Below are positions 11,863 to 25,119 of a stretch of 64,000 bases of DNA, piece by piece; position 1 is the first letter of the stretch, and the number at the start of each line of letters is the position of its first letter. This DNA comes from Diplolepis rosae (Eukaryota > Arthropoda > Insecta > Hymenoptera > Diplolepididae). The translations under genes and the position numbers were made by a program. The stretch spans positions 1,178,001 to 1,242,000 of the forward strand of contig JAPYXD010000403.1 in assembly GCA_030998225.1 (NCBI GenBank), given 5' to 3'. The notes beneath the pieces are model-generated. The model was given only the letters and a program-made list of their open reading frames with translations, did not search any database and was not told the origin of the DNA.

Positions 11863-12223
11863 AGAATAATTGGTTTATAAAAGAACTGAGAGAAGACACA
11901 AAATAAAAGTCTTGCAACCGTTTGTGTTTCAGTGAAACAAAAGGACCGTGGAAGAAAAATTTTGGGTCGATCAAAAAAGGACTGATAGAGGTGAAGCTTG
12001 AAAGAAATATCCAGCAAAGACTGAAAAATAGAGGTACCTATCTTTGCTTCAAGAGGTAATCCGTCTTATATACTTGTGATTATAAAATGCAAGTGACTAA
12101 TAGAACTTCAGCTACATAAGTACTTCTGCTTCCTTAGCCCAAGAATTATTATAGTGACCTTTAAAAATAAAGAAAAATTGTTAGAAAATTTTCTAAAATC
12201 TTAATTCATGAATGAAACTTGGG
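11863..12223 (+). other. CPAP1 3' untranslated region
   Basis: Begins at the TGA that ends the CPAP1 frame. AATAAA at 11902-11907 and a second AATAAA near 12168 are candidate polyadenylation signals. The true 3' end cannot be fixed from sequence alone. Confidence 0.5.
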
Positions 12224-12292
12224 CTATGATTGTGAAAAGTTTTAGAATGTAATGTATCCAATCATAGCATACATTCTAAAACCTTTTAAAAT
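12224..12292. repeat. Short hairpin
   Basis: AAGTTTTAGAATGTA near 12237 pairs with TACATTCTAAAACCTT near 12270. An inner CAATCATAGC at 12259 also matches an inverted GCTATGATTG just upstream. It lies just downstream of the CPAP1 gene and could be a small fold-back insertion. Confidence 0.45.
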
Positions 12293-12379
12293 GCAATGCT
12301 TAACGTCAAGTATTATTTCTCTAGTTCACAAGAAGTAATTCAGAATTGTACAATTATTTACGTATGAGTACTAAATATT

Positions 12380-15300
12380 TAAAAAAAGCATATTATGCAT
12401 GCGCAATAGATTCGAATAGGTCAACATATCTTAAAACAGCGCAGTAGATTTCATTTGTTATCAGAATATACTATTCGTGCGCAGTACGTCTTTCATGCGT
12501 ACGCAATAGATATTTTTAATGAATGATTGTTTTTTAAGGCTACGCAAAAGACCTAATTGTTTAAAACATATAATATACATGCACTGGGTGCCCTTTCTGC
12601 ATGTATACAATATTTTATTCCAAAAGACAATATATGAAGTTATGAGCAAGAAGAACAGATAAAATCACTTGTTGCAACTAAAAATATCAGATTTTCATTA
12701 ATTTTCTGAGATTATCTCTACGCGAATTTTGTGTTTTTTCACTTAAGTTTAAGAGTCGCATTACTTTTTAATGAAACTTTGTAAATATACATTGATTCAC
12801 GACTGGTCTTTTAACCCTAACGTTAAATTATTCTTTTGCTGTGAGGGACATAACGATTCCGTCAATGTATCACTGCCTGGACATTAGAAATAGTGCAAAG
12901 ATCACTACACTCAAGTCTTCCGAGTAGACGTTGTCCTACTTATTGTAAATTATGTCGATAACTAAGAAGACGTTTAAAAATAGAATTTCATTTGTTCAAT
13001 TTATTTCGCACGCCCATTAATTTTAAGATCGTTCGATAATTTTGACACCTGAACTGGGAAGTAAATGAGCATCTTTTTTTTTTCAACATAGAATCCCAAT
13101 CTATAGTGTACAATGGCCGGCTAAATGAAAGTGCAGAAATTAATTAGTGGAAATGCAAAGTAGTTATCTTGTTGCTTTTATTGCAGAAATAAAAATTAAA
13201 TAAATTACAGAACATCCAACTTCGTCCGATCATCGGTGAAATTTTACAAAACAGCCTTAAGGAGTTGGAACAGTTTCCGAATCATGTCTAACATCTCTTG
13301 CGCATTTATGTGGGAAAGTTTTGAGATCTTTCAAGATCATTGTGGGATATACGATAGAAAAAAATATACATATTATGTAAAGATTCAGACTAAAGAAGCG
13401 GAATTGCTTCTTATTTTGTTTACTATAGTAAATAATAACTGCTACAAAAGTGATATTTTAGTGAACCTTTACAAAATTAACTGTCAAGAATTAAATAGTT
13501 TCATTAGTGTGCTCTTGGCATCATGTACAATGTGAGCAAGTGAAAAGACATTTAAAGTACCAACCAGAGCTTTGCTTATAAAGCATCTGAGAACTAAAAA
13601 TAAAATAGTTTTTCTATTTAATTTCGTTTATTCAAAATATCGTATTTTTATCTCCAGTTAAAATTTCAGAATCTTTTATCAAAGTAAGTTCCTGGAGATG
13701 TCATCGTTAGATAAGAAATGAGTGAACTTTCTTTGGCTGTTCCGAAGAGCTCAATTCAACAGGTTTCAGAAGTGATCAGTCGCTTTTCTTAGTCGCTAGG
13801 AACTGAGACACAAAAGTTGTATCAGTTCTTTACAACATCCCTTAAATCTTTAATACGATATAAAAAAAGAAAACAAATACTCACGTCTGTACAAACACTG
13901 ACTGAGTAGTACAAGAATAGTTTTTGGAAAGCTCGCTAAAGGCTTTCGATGACGGAAAAATAAGTCATGCCTTCACGAATTTACAAATACAATAATAAAA
14001 TGACTCACTTTTGCATATATTCCTTTCAATATACAATATATTAAAAGTAGAAATACAATAACTGGCAAGAATATAGATTCGATAGAACGAACTATTTACA
14101 GACTTCGTTATGTTAAAAATGACATACGAGTATGGTCGAAAAACTTACTGCTAGTTTGGTATAGATAAAAGCATCTGGAAATTATGCACTCTTTGAGTAA
14201 GAAAGTAACGCAAGGAAATAATCAAAAGCCTTTTCTTGTTCAAAAGTATAGCTTAAGAAATTTTATGATTATTTTCCTTTGTCAGTTTCGTAAATAAACA
14301 CGATTAATATGTTTAAAAATAAATTCGAAAAAGCAATTTATCAACAAACAAAAAATCTACAGCAAAACCACAATAAATGCTCAGATAATTTACATGTGCG
14401 TAACGACTTGTTTTATCAATAGAAGATATACTACACATGCGCCATAAATGATTTTATCGATAAGATTAATTACGTACTCACAGTAGATTTTTTACTAAAA
14501 GAGATATCACACATTTTCAATTGGTCTTTAATAAAAAATATTTGATTAAAAAATCTACTGTAAGTTCAAAATCGATCACTAATAGTAATACATATTCAAA
14601 TTGACATAGGTGTTACACTGGCCTGAATATATTTTTTATAATCTGACTTGATCAGGTTATATGAACATTTCGATATATTTATTAACATGAGAGATGACGC
14701 GCCACACAATGTTTCATTTTTATCAGACGATTGACTACGCATGTGTAGTAACAAGTGTAAAAATAGATAAATTACAAATGAATACTAGATCTTTTTGTAA
14801 AATGAAAATACATTACACATGATTTTCCTGCCAAATAGAGGTATACCATATGCAAAGATCATAAAAATGGGATGTACATTATACACGCGTAATAATTTTT
14901 TTGTACGAATAGGATTGAATACAAATACGTCATGAAACTCTACCAAAATAAAAGATTTTTTTACAAGCAAAATAGATTTTTTTGTTTCTTTATGAATGAT
15001 ATATCACACATGCGCAGAAAATTCTTGTGTATTAATTTAGACAATGCATTTACAGGTATGGCTGGTCAGACACTGTTTATCAAATTCTCTGAACTGGTTA
15101 AATTTGACAAGAAATTTTTAAGTTATAATGCTAACCAATAGCTATACTATAATGTCATCCAGAAATGCTAAAATGGCTACCTTCTGATAACAAAACGTGG
15201 TAAAGAAGACATTTTTGTTCTCCACAGATTGCGTAATTGAGCATCGATTACTCAAATTATTTGATCGCTTTAGCTTGTTCCTAAATAGTCGTGATTTAAA

Positions 15301-15540
15301 GCGTAACTTGTAATCACTTATGCAATATCAAGGGTAATCAATTGTTACCTGAAAATAATCTATACATGCGCGATATATCTTTTTTATTCAAAAAGCATAT
15401 ACAGCGCATGGAAATGAATAACATTAACAAATATTCATTGAATAAGAAACGTTTTCCATAGATATATTTTAGGAATGTACAAGTCACGTAAACAAGAAAA
15501 ACAAGGAAAATGATGTGTGCGCATCATTATGAACGTTCCA
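12380..15540. repeat. Region of diverged, dispersed ATGCGC-type repeats
   Basis: A motif close to ACATGCGCAATAGATTTTTT recurs in degraded form near 12395, 12475, 12497, 14395, 14435, 14740, 14885, 15010, 15360 and 15515. The spacing is irregular and the surroundings are AT-rich. It looks like an old satellite or many decayed copies of one element. The open frames here (for example 13236-13535) show no domain and are AT-driven. Confidence 0.4.
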
Positions 15541-16279
15541 AAATATAAACCCTAGATATAATTAATTTTCTAAATAGTCTGATTCTATTGGTTACTTGTG
15601 ATGATTCACTAACAATATGTTTTCCACGATATTTGTGCGGCAAAGTTAGGGTTACATTTTGGAAGAATTGTCAAGGGATAATCTGACCCGGAACTGAATC
15701 GTAGCTTACATGTTAAACTGTTGAAATTCTCTCCGGATACGGGCACCATAAAAAAACGCTGATCACAGATGTGACGACGCCTTCCACGCAACAAAAAGTT
15801 TACTGACCTTCGCACTTCACCTGGTAAAAAATTATACTCTTTGCTCACAAAAAATCAGTCCCTCGCACGCAACATGCACTCACCTACATCCAAATTATCG
15901 CACATAAGTCATCATCGCACATAATCAAGCACTTAAGTGAGCGATTGTAAGATTGTCACTGACGGAAAGATCCTTAACATTTGGCCTCTTTTCCCCGACA
16001 ATCGCCTATTTCCCGATAATTTGCGTTGAGGAATCATCGAAATATCCAATGAAAATTGGCAGCAAATATTATTCACCGCTTCAAATTTTGTTTTCAGAAA
16101 ATTTCAGAATTGTAGTCTGCAAAATATGGCGCCAAGAACCAGAGGTTCTTATGAATAATATTTCACACTGTCCGTTTATTCTCGCGATTTGTTTTTGATT
16201 GGCACAGATGATAGACGTACTTATCGAGTCACCAGGCGATTCTTCGAGATAATTATTCTAGTTCGTACATATCATTGGT
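15541..16279. other. Intergenic stretch before the EGF/TM gene terminus
   Basis: Nothing coding is recognised. The strip 15600-16200 is less AT-rich than its surroundings and probably includes the 3' untranslated region of the minus-strand gene that ends at 16280. Confidence 0.4.
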
Positions 16280-18588
16280 TTACGAAATGGGCGGATCGTC
16301 GTCGTCAGTGTCATCCCTCGTGACTAGGACGTTACCGTAGCGATTTTGACGATACTGTCTGAATCGCTGCAATAATTTATATCGCCTCGCACTAAAGTAA
16401 GCAACTACACCAAAAACTATAAGAAACGTTGGGATCAACAATCCAGCTGCAACGGAACCACCTATTGAAAGATAAATGTGAATTATATGACATCTACTCC
16501 CAAAATTATTACAATAAAATTTATAACTAGATAGAAATTCTAAAAAAGTATTGAAAAGAAAAATTTGGATGTGAAATAACTGGTTTTATTGCAGAAAAGA
16601 CAATAAAAAATAAGAACGTAGACCGACCCTTTTGCTAGAAGAAGTTTCAATAATCCACAATAAATCAATTCTTGCAAGAAACAAATTTCTCATTAAAACT
16701 TGTATACGTAAAGAATGATGAATTAATCTATTGTATAATGAAAAAGAATGCAAGGATGCCTAAAATATTATACATATACAGAGTGTATAAACAGAACAAT
16801 CCTCTTTTATTGATACATTTCCACGCTTCACGAGTCCACGAATCAGACACGATAACTTTCGAAAGAATGATTAAATTTTAATGCGCTTTAGTATACTTTA
16901 TCAGGGCTCAAAAAAAAAAAAAAGAAAAAATTCATTAGCCAGATAGATCTATCAAGAATTTAGAAAATTATACCATTCAAACATTTTGTGAAAAATTCAA
17001 AATTTTTAATCTTGGTTTTCAATAGTACTCAATGAGCTCTACAACTTATCTCAATGGCATTTTTTGAATCGAAAAACTTAATGAAGTTACGGCATCTAAA
17101 AAACTTGAAAATCAAATTTCATTTCTCATTCAAACTATGTTTTATTGGTTTTTCAATTTCAAAAATCGAACATTTAATTTTTCTTCTAAAGACAAAGTAT
17201 AATCTAATACATATGCAGGCCTCACAGTCCCTTTGTGATAAAAAATAAAGTGTATAGGGACCTGTTTTCTTGCCATAGGGACCTTTTTTACGCTCATAAG
17301 GTACATTTTTTTAACAAAAATTAGGTATGAAAGAAAGTTATTAAAAAGAATAAACTCTTAATAAAAGGTAAATGAAGACGTAATACTTTTTATTTTAGTA
17401 AGTAATAAATATATTCAAATTAATTAGCTGAGTTTGGAAGAGCAGTCGACCGGCAATCGAAAGACCTGGGCTCGAATCCCAGCGTAGTCGAAAGCGTCTT
17501 TTTCCACAGAAAGATTTTCAAATTTAATAAATATATTCAAATTTTCGTACACAACTGCACTACAAAAATTACCTACATATCACGACTATGTATGTAAGTC
17601 TAATTAAATTAAATTTCAATTAACTCTCAACAAAATTTCCTTTTTTTAAAAATGTTTTATACTTTAGTTAAAGAATGAATGTTATTTCTTTAAATTTCAG
17701 TCTTTTCATTAATAAGTATACTTCTAATAACATAATATGAGTTTTCTTGACTTCAGTTTAAATTTAAATAAATTACTAAAACAATACTACTTTAACGGTT
17801 ACATCTATGGACTTCTTTTTAAATTCTTAGGTTGATTGCGATGGTTTTACCTATTACACCTAACATTAACATGTCGTTCGTTGCTAATGTTATTGACTGA
17901 GGCAGTGCATACATCAACCAATCATAATTTCTTGAATAAAAGCGCTCGAAATTTAAATATTATTTAATGACAATTTCAAAATAACTTTGTAAAAAATACA
18001 AAATAACGTTTGTATACCTCGATTTTATACAAATTTTAGAAAATGCACACTAATGGCTGAAAATAAAGTACTTTAGGGACCAAATCGTGAAAATAGGGGA
18101 CTTTAGGGACCTCAACTGAATAAAGAGGACAATAGGGGATATAGGAACCGGTCTGTGAGGCCTGCATATGTGCCGTACCTCGTTCTTATTTTTTAAGGAG
18201 GTGCAACAAATCTTATAGGATAGATAGATAGAATTAAAACCAAGTTACACGAAAGAAGAGTAGCACGGTTTTTACTCTTAAGAGTGAAATTTAAAGAATT
18301 GAAAATTTTGTTAAAAAAAAAAGACGTAATACGTTTGAAAAGAAGGTGTATTAGAAAAAATTGAAATTCGTAACCCACCACCGGAACTGGGCTTTGGATC
18401 CGGCCTCAGAGTTGTCGGCAAGACCTTTGCAGTCGTTGACGTCTCGACACACTTTCCATCTATTAATTCAAATCCTCGACGACATTCGCACCAGGCGGTA
18501 TCATTTGAATTTTTAGGCATCACGCATCGTTCTGTACTATCACAGTTTGAGTCTAAACTGTTTATGTCGCACTTTTTTAGCTTCCATT
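16280..18588 (-). CDS. EGF-like type I membrane protein, last two exons
   Basis: Exons 18379-18588 and 16280-16461 join in phase as a Gly codon; donor GTGGGT, acceptor TCAATAG. The first exon encodes an EGF-like module with six cysteines (spacings 8, 5, 11, 1, 10) containing WCECRRGFELIDGKC, then a Thr/Pro/Ser/Gly linker. The second encodes a single membrane span (LLIPTFLIVFGVVAYF), a basic stop-transfer region (ARRYKLLQRFRQYRQ) and an acidic tail ending DDDDPPIS. The EGF module would be outside the cell and the 40-residue tail inside. The preceding exon must end one base into a codon and was not found. The specific family is not recognised. Confidence 0.8.
17211..18172. mobile_element. Non-autonomous element with short inverted ends
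   Basis: CATATGCAGGCCTCACAG at 17213 matches the inverted CTGTGAGGCCTGCATATG at 18154, giving an element of about 960 bases within the last intron of the EGF/TM gene. AGGGACC-type motifs recur near both ends. A tRNA-like segment (17423-17490) lies inside it. No transposase frame is present. Confidence 0.7.
17423..17490 (+). repeat. tRNA-like sequence, 5'-degraded copy
   Basis: Carries the GAGCAGTCGACCGGCAATCG and CTGGGCTCGAATCCCAG parts of the tRNA-like family, but lacks the CTCCG acceptor strand. Its outer flank AAGCGTCTTTTTCCACAG matches that of the other copies. It lies inside another element and is a relic. Confidence 0.6.
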
Positions 18589-20265
18589 CTGTAAAATAAA
18601 ATATTGTAATTAAAGATTGAGAAAATTCAATCAACAATCTAAGATTTTTGTAAGTGGAAATAGAAAATGAATGAAAGCTGTGCTTGTACATAAAAGATTC
18701 GCTAATTTATACTGACCTACTAAGGAAAACCTTAAATCATCATTCAGCTAAATTTTTACATGTAAAAAATAAAAATCGCATAGAACTAGATATAGAGTTC
18801 CTACCAAAATACTGAGGTTGTCTTGTAATTATGCGTCTATTCTATTCAATAGCTTTTTTAGAGCAACAATACTTTTGAAGGTTACTAGATTATAAATTAG
18901 ATGATCAGCTTAAACAGAGGTCGTCATTCATCATTCTCCAGGTTGAAATTGTATCATTGTACACAAACAATATTCTTTCAATAGTGATAATATTTTGAAA
19001 ATACTACGAGGATTCGTTAGGTATATTTATGAAAAAGGAGTGCTTTTCAGAAGCATAAATTTCATCGTAAAAGTGTACGACAAAACTTATGAAATAAATT
19101 ATATACATGAAATTAGCATTTGCTCAACTTACATCCCCAGATCATAAAATATTGATTGATTAATAAAATAATTGCTGAATTAAAATTGCAACATGATCAA
19201 TAATAAAGTTTTAGTTTGAAAAAAATAATGAATGGTGTAAAATAAAAAGAAAGCGCATACCACAAATAGAGAAGAATAAATGAATTGTACGGAATGGTCT
19301 GAATAAGACACATTGTATTCAAATATACCGATTGTCTCTCTTTGACGTAAGTAGTAAAAAATAGCCAAGTTTTATTTTTCATATCTCTTCGTGCATTGTG
19401 AGCTGCAGATATAAGTCACAATTGGCTGAATCACTTGATTGAGATGAGTATTTCTTATCAAGAGGAGTAGGAGGTCCAAGCAAATAAAAGGAGTTACTTT
19501 TGATTTGAGTAGTCGGTGTAGCATTCATTTAATAAAGCCCATTCAAGTGCTTCTCTGTTTAATAAATAATATCTTGCATAAAAAACAAAGCAATTATATG
19601 TCATGGGTAAGAAATAACCCATTTTCAATTTTATGAAGTGAATAGCTTCAGATTCTAGAAATAAGATAGCTACATTAGTGACTTTTTATATTTTCAAAAT
19701 AGAATGCAAGATTCAATTTTTCTGAAAAACAAGAGATGCCAAGGAACAACATATTTATCCCTGGCAAAAAGCCATTTAACATATCTTTGTTTCGTTGTTG
19801 TTTTTTTACTACAGTATAAATTGGCTTTTATTTTGAGTTCAGGATAAATTATTATTATTTATTCTTTCATATTTTACTGGAAATTGATTTGAATTGTAAA
19901 GGTAGTATAAGTCAGATATTGTGAAAAATAAAATAATGACTGAGTTAATCGATAAAGATGACTTTTCAATTAACTATAACCAGCTAAGCAAGTTTTTATT
20001 CCAGCACTGGCCTCTTCTTCTTCTTCTTCTTCTCATTAATATACGAAAAAATATATGAAGTTTTCATACTCTCGTAGCTGTTATTAGTGGGTGATCCAAC
20101 TGCGGTTGAGTACAATATGGACGTTCATTCGGTTTCCAAGAAGTCAATAAAAATACGACTTATCTTCGATGTTAGAATACAAATGAGTCTGTTTAGAAAA
20201 AATTTACCTACTTTAAGATCATCCTAAGAAGTGACGATCTTTAAAGGTCAAAATCTAGGTTGTGT
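18589..20265 (-). other. Presumed intron of the EGF/TM gene
   Basis: No exon with supporting splice signals and cysteines was found. A (TTC)n run on the plus strand lies at 20009-20033. Minus-strand 20040-20130 could encode about 29 residues ending at a GTATGA donor, but no in-phase acceptor precedes it. Confidence 0.35.
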
Positions 20266-20605
20266 TCTAAATTTTAATTTTTTCAAATTCAACACGAAGA
20301 AACTTTTTATATGAATTTTCACTATAGTATTTTTCAATTCAGGGAAAAGCGTATCACTCTGAGAATTTTTGTCAGTAAAAATACTAAACTTTATAATAAT
20401 AATATGAAACTTTAGTATAAACTATAGTAAAATTTGCTATGAAATGTGCTGAAGTTTCATATCATTATTATAAAGTTTAGTATTTTTGCTGACAAAAATT
20501 CTGAAAGTGATACGTTTTTCCCTAAATTGAAAAATACTATAGAAATAATTGATATAAAAAGTTTCTCCGTGAAAATTCAATTTTTCGTTTTAAATTAAAA
20601 TTTAA
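20266..20605. repeat. Fold-back element with about 150-base arms
   Basis: The left arm (20266-20412) and right arm (20452-20605) are near-identical inverted copies. They include the paired segments AAGTTTAGTATTTTTGCTGAC and the matching inverted sequence at 20370-20395. The loop is about 40 bases. There is no coding potential. Confidence 0.8.
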
Positions 20606-22839
20606 TTTCAATTTTTTGAGTTATTAATATTATACAAAATCAAAGGGCGCTAATCATGAACCTTTTTATGAGTGATTCTTTGTCAAAAATTAAGTAAAAA
20701 GTCCTTTACGAATATGCTGTGAGCTCGAGGTGAAATTGATTACTCCTTTGTAGAGATAGCTTTTTCGGTAGCTCCAACGGAAAGTGAATTTTTAAAACTC
20801 CTCTGATGAAATTTTGAAATAATTTTTTACTTAGTTTTAGAAATAATTTTCAATCCACAGAAAACAATAATCCAAGTATTAAGTAGTAATTTAACATTAG
20901 AATTTTCTACAAAACTTTAGTTTGTATTTTTTTGTTCAGTCAGACATTTTCTACATTCTGTAATTAAATACTTGATAAAAGTTTTCCTTAGCGAAATATG
21001 ATCTGGTCTTAACTAAAATGTACAAGCCAATGTAATCGACTTCTATTTCTGGATACTACGAGAAAGCTAGTTTGACGAGAATATGATGAAAAATCAAGGC
21101 AACCTAATTGTCAAGTTCGTTCGTCCGCGCCACTAAACATAGATTAGCCAAATGAGATCTATCACATCAAAATTATATCAAGACGTCAAGGTTAGTTAAA
21201 CAAAAATTTGTTTACCACCTCCATTGTCAAGGTTATTTCTTCTTTATCTATTTTCCCTTTATTTGAAAACAGTAACTATATTGTAATTTGAATAAACCAG
21301 TTATGATTAATAAAAATGTAAAGAAAAATTAAACTTGAAACATTTCATTTCAAACTGCCTGAAATAATTTAGATTCTTCGTGAATGAAGAATGTAACACT
21401 TTCATGGAAACTTTTATAAAGCAAGCAATGAAAACTCTAATATTGAGACACTTTATCTGAGATTTATCAGACTTTCAAAATATTTTTAAATGATTCGAAA
21501 TATAAATTAAACCTTTTATCGATTTCTAGAATGCTGAAAAAAATAAATAGAACCTCCCTAAATCTTTTGTTTTCTGATGTCTTGAAATAATCATTAAAAT
21601 AGACTATAGAGGATCGAAATTATCAAATTCTGAAATGCTAACAAAATAGATAGAACCCTCCTAAATCCTCTTAATCTTCTAATGTCTTTAAAAAATCGTT
21701 AATATAGATTAGAGAACAGTTTTTGGCTAAAATTATTTTATATTTGAGAATAAATCTAGCTAATTCTTAAATTAAGTTTGGAATTGTGTTTGAAATGTAT
21801 AACGAAAAGATCATAAATTAGTTTATATTCATGGAGTATCCACGTATCTGAATTTGCAAATGCACTGATATGTCGCTTTAATGACAGAGTACCTATATCA
21901 CCATCCTTGAAAAGCAATGATTAAATCTATTCCATTTACAATATGTTCAAAGTTCACAACGAAACATTGCTATTCTCTCGATATTTATTTTGCTCTAATT
22001 ATTTTTCTATTTGATAAAATTTTATTCAATAAACTTTAATAACTAATTTATTAGATTTCATATTCATGGCGTGTTTATTATTCAGATTTTCTAACTTAAA
22101 AATATATAAAAATAGATTAAATTTGATAGCATATGAATGCGAGTTGCTTTTCAAGTTGGGGGTTTGGGGTGGATGGTAGTGATTTAATTTTTATAGTTGT
22201 TTTATATTTGTAGGTACTCTATTGTTCTGAATTTTCTCAGTAGAAATAAAGTCAAAGATTTAAGTAATGGCATAGAGTAATGTAAATGATTTAAATGGTT
22301 GAAAAAGTATGAAAAGTATATTAATAAAGTATGTACAAAACTTTTCGTCAAATTATATATAATAAAACAAAATATATTTTATAACTTAAACTTTATAACA
22401 ATACCAATCTATTTTCGTTTCTAAGAAATTTGTGAAATATTTTGATACTTTTTTATCTTCAAAGACCAAACTGAATGAGCAACAACAAAGTGATTTGATT
22501 TAAAAAGCTAAGTTCAGAGCTCACTATAGTTTGTGTAAATTTTTGTCCCATCCTTTATGGTCTTGCCAATAGCACATGTAGCTCTTTCTAAAAAAAGTAA
22601 TTACTGTTGATTGAGGACCGTGCTTACTCAGTAAAAAAAGATGTGCTGCAAGTGTACTTCAAATTATTAAACTTTCTGTTGATTTTTCAATGTGTGCTAA
22701 TCACTATTTGTAGCTTTAAAATTCATCACAGAAAGATTTTCAAATTCTTTAAAATATTATATTTGTTCATTAATTAAAACAGAATTGTGGTCATCATTCC
22801 AGTCTCGATACATATATGAGGTATATTTTTAAAAACTTT
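20606..22839. other. AT-rich stretch, nothing recognised
   Basis: No gene, long frame or clear repeat boundary is seen. Short near-duplicate phrases around 21530-21720 (TAGAACC with AAATCCT/AAATCTT) suggest a small local duplication. Confidence 0.4.
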
Positions 22840-23740
22840 ATACAGGGTGTATAACAAGTTCAGGGACGGCTGGTAATCTCATTAAACAAGCATTTTAGGG
22901 AAAAAAACGTTGAAGATCAGAATTGTTTTCTAAGAGGGGGGGGTATAAGATTCAAGTTATATCTTTTACATAGAAGTCATCACTCAAGATCATTTCGAGG
23001 TCGAATTCATTTTTGCAAATGGGATGACCTATTTTTAACACCGCTAATAGATCGATAGAGTGTCAAATTTCATCTAAAGACATGTCGTCATAAGTTAGGT
23101 CACACTGAGTCCAATGGTTCAGATGATCTGGCTAAGCAAGGCAAGGTAAGATAAGGTATATTTCAACCAGCTAAGGCAAGATAGGTCCTGATTCAGTCAA
23201 TCAAGCCCCTTATTGACTGAATCAAAGAATGGTTAGCCTTGGTTGGCTGGATGAACAAATTTTGGTAAGATTTTATTAATCCGTCATTTCATTTCTTTGA
23301 AAAAACAATATCTTCACTAGATTGATTAGGGATGACGTACAACATTCTAATATTTGCCTAATAAGTTCCCAATTAATCTAGAGAAGCTATCGTTTTTATT
23401 GGATAAATGAAATCCTATCCAAATTATCTTGCCTTCATTGGCTGAAAAATTTTGATCATGTAATCCTTTGGGGTTAGTGTGATAAAACTTATGGCCACAT
23501 GTCATTTCGTAAATTTTACGCTCTATAGATTTGCGATGTTAAAATATGTAATTTTATTTAGAAATAAAAATGAATTTGACCTTGCAGTGATCTCCTCTGA
23601 ATTATTTGACCTCCATATGAAGGACATAACTTGAATCTTACACACGTTTTTAAAAACAACTTTGGTCCTCAACATTTTTCCCCAAAATGCATATTTAATA
23701 AGATATTTAGTGGCCCCGGAACTTTTTATATACCTTGTAT
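22840..23740. mobile_element. Inverted-repeat element, about 900 bases
   Basis: ATACAGGGTGTATAACAAGT at the left matches the inverted ATACAAGGTATATAAAAAGT at the right. The arms stay similar for about 270 bases. The centre (23120-23460) is itself an imperfect palindrome with GGCAAGGTAAGATAAGG-like and TTGGCTG motifs. No transposase is present, so the element is non-autonomous and of unknown superfamily. Confidence 0.8.
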
Positions 23741-24960
23741 TTTTGTTTAGGAGAATGTTGTCGTGACAGGTTGGTTTTAGTCAGAATTAAACTTCTCAAA
23801 GGGATTTATGTCCAACATATTAACTGAATCCGTTATTAATTATCAAAATTAGTAACTTTAGGATAATTTGAACACAAAATGCCCATAATAATCGATATAA
23901 TAAAAAAATATTACAAGAGCAAAATCATCTGGAAGGAAAGGATCTATAGGCAAAAGACTTACTCAGTCTTTTTGATGCATTGAATCTATTTTGAGATATT
24001 TTTATCGTTCATCGTTTTCCTTTGACTATACCTAGTATTGTATAACATGCAAAAAATATTTGTGCATTAAAAAGTTGAAGTTAACTTCTTTTCTCTGCGG
24101 GTGTGATATTTTGAAAAAAAATAAGAGACAAAGGATAAAATAGAGAAAAGGGACTACGATCTCTGCAGTTTGAATTCTTATTTTTGAGCAAATGAAAACG
24201 AGAATAAAAGTGGAAAATATTTCATCTCACAAATACGAATCAGAATTTTATCCAAAAGATTTGAGATTTATCCAAATAAAATTTTTTTACACTTTAATTA
24301 TCGAAATTTATAATTACGTGTTCGTAATCAATTTACAAGGTTCGGTGCATATAATCCAGAAAATTTAAAAAGAGGCTAAATGCAAATTTAATTTAGTCCT
24401 TTTCAGCTATTTATATATATTATTTTTTTGAACAAAAGACAAAGAATTTATTATTTTTAGACGTCAAGTTCGATTTCTGTTCACGTGGATACAATGAAAA
24501 ATGATATTTTAAACTTTTCTAACTTGTGTGGGAAAAAGTAATTTCGTAACTCTATTTTGGGTATTATTTTACTTTTTCGAGGGACGTTAAAAAAGATATT
24601 AATATTTTCGAAATACACACTATCAAATTGAAACTAAAAGTAAACTCGAATTGGGAATTTCAATTGAGATTCTAATACCTGTAAGAGCTCTGAACTTTGA
24701 GATTGAAAAAATCAAATGTTTTCTTTGTTGTTTTCACATTTCGAAGCTTGTCAAAGCGTACACAAAACACAAAGAGTCAACCTAACCTCAAGAAAGAAAT
24801 CATGTTACGAATTGTTTGAAAAATACCTTTTACAAGATAAATGAAACCAAATAGAAAGATCTCGATCTAAAAGAAAAGATAAGTTATAGAAATTTGTCCC
24901 TCAATGGGATCTTTCGAATCTGGCGAATGACATGAAACGGAAGTAAATGATTGTAACTGG
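23741..24960. other. AT-rich stretch, nothing recognised
   Basis: No coding segment or repeat could be delimited. It may belong to the intron or 5' flank of the minus-strand EGF/TM gene. Confidence 0.4.
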
Positions 24961-25119
24961 TTGTAGGGACCCCAGTTTCGTCGGACGAGTCAATTTCGCT
25001 CGACGCTCTTAATTCACATCAATTTGACTCGACAGTTAAAGAGAGAAAGGACAAGGCTTTAACTATGAGTAAGGAGCGTGAGGGCGAGAAAAAAAAGAGA
25101 AAGGAGGAATTTTTACACG

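Noticed and set aside
13236..13535. A 99-residue plus-strand frame in the AT-rich intergenic stretch
   Set aside because: No domain, signal peptide or splice context, and the composition follows the AT-rich background.
20040..20130. A minus-strand exon with one cysteine and a GTATGA donor
   Set aside because: No acceptor in a usable phase; both candidate AG sites lead to an in-frame stop.
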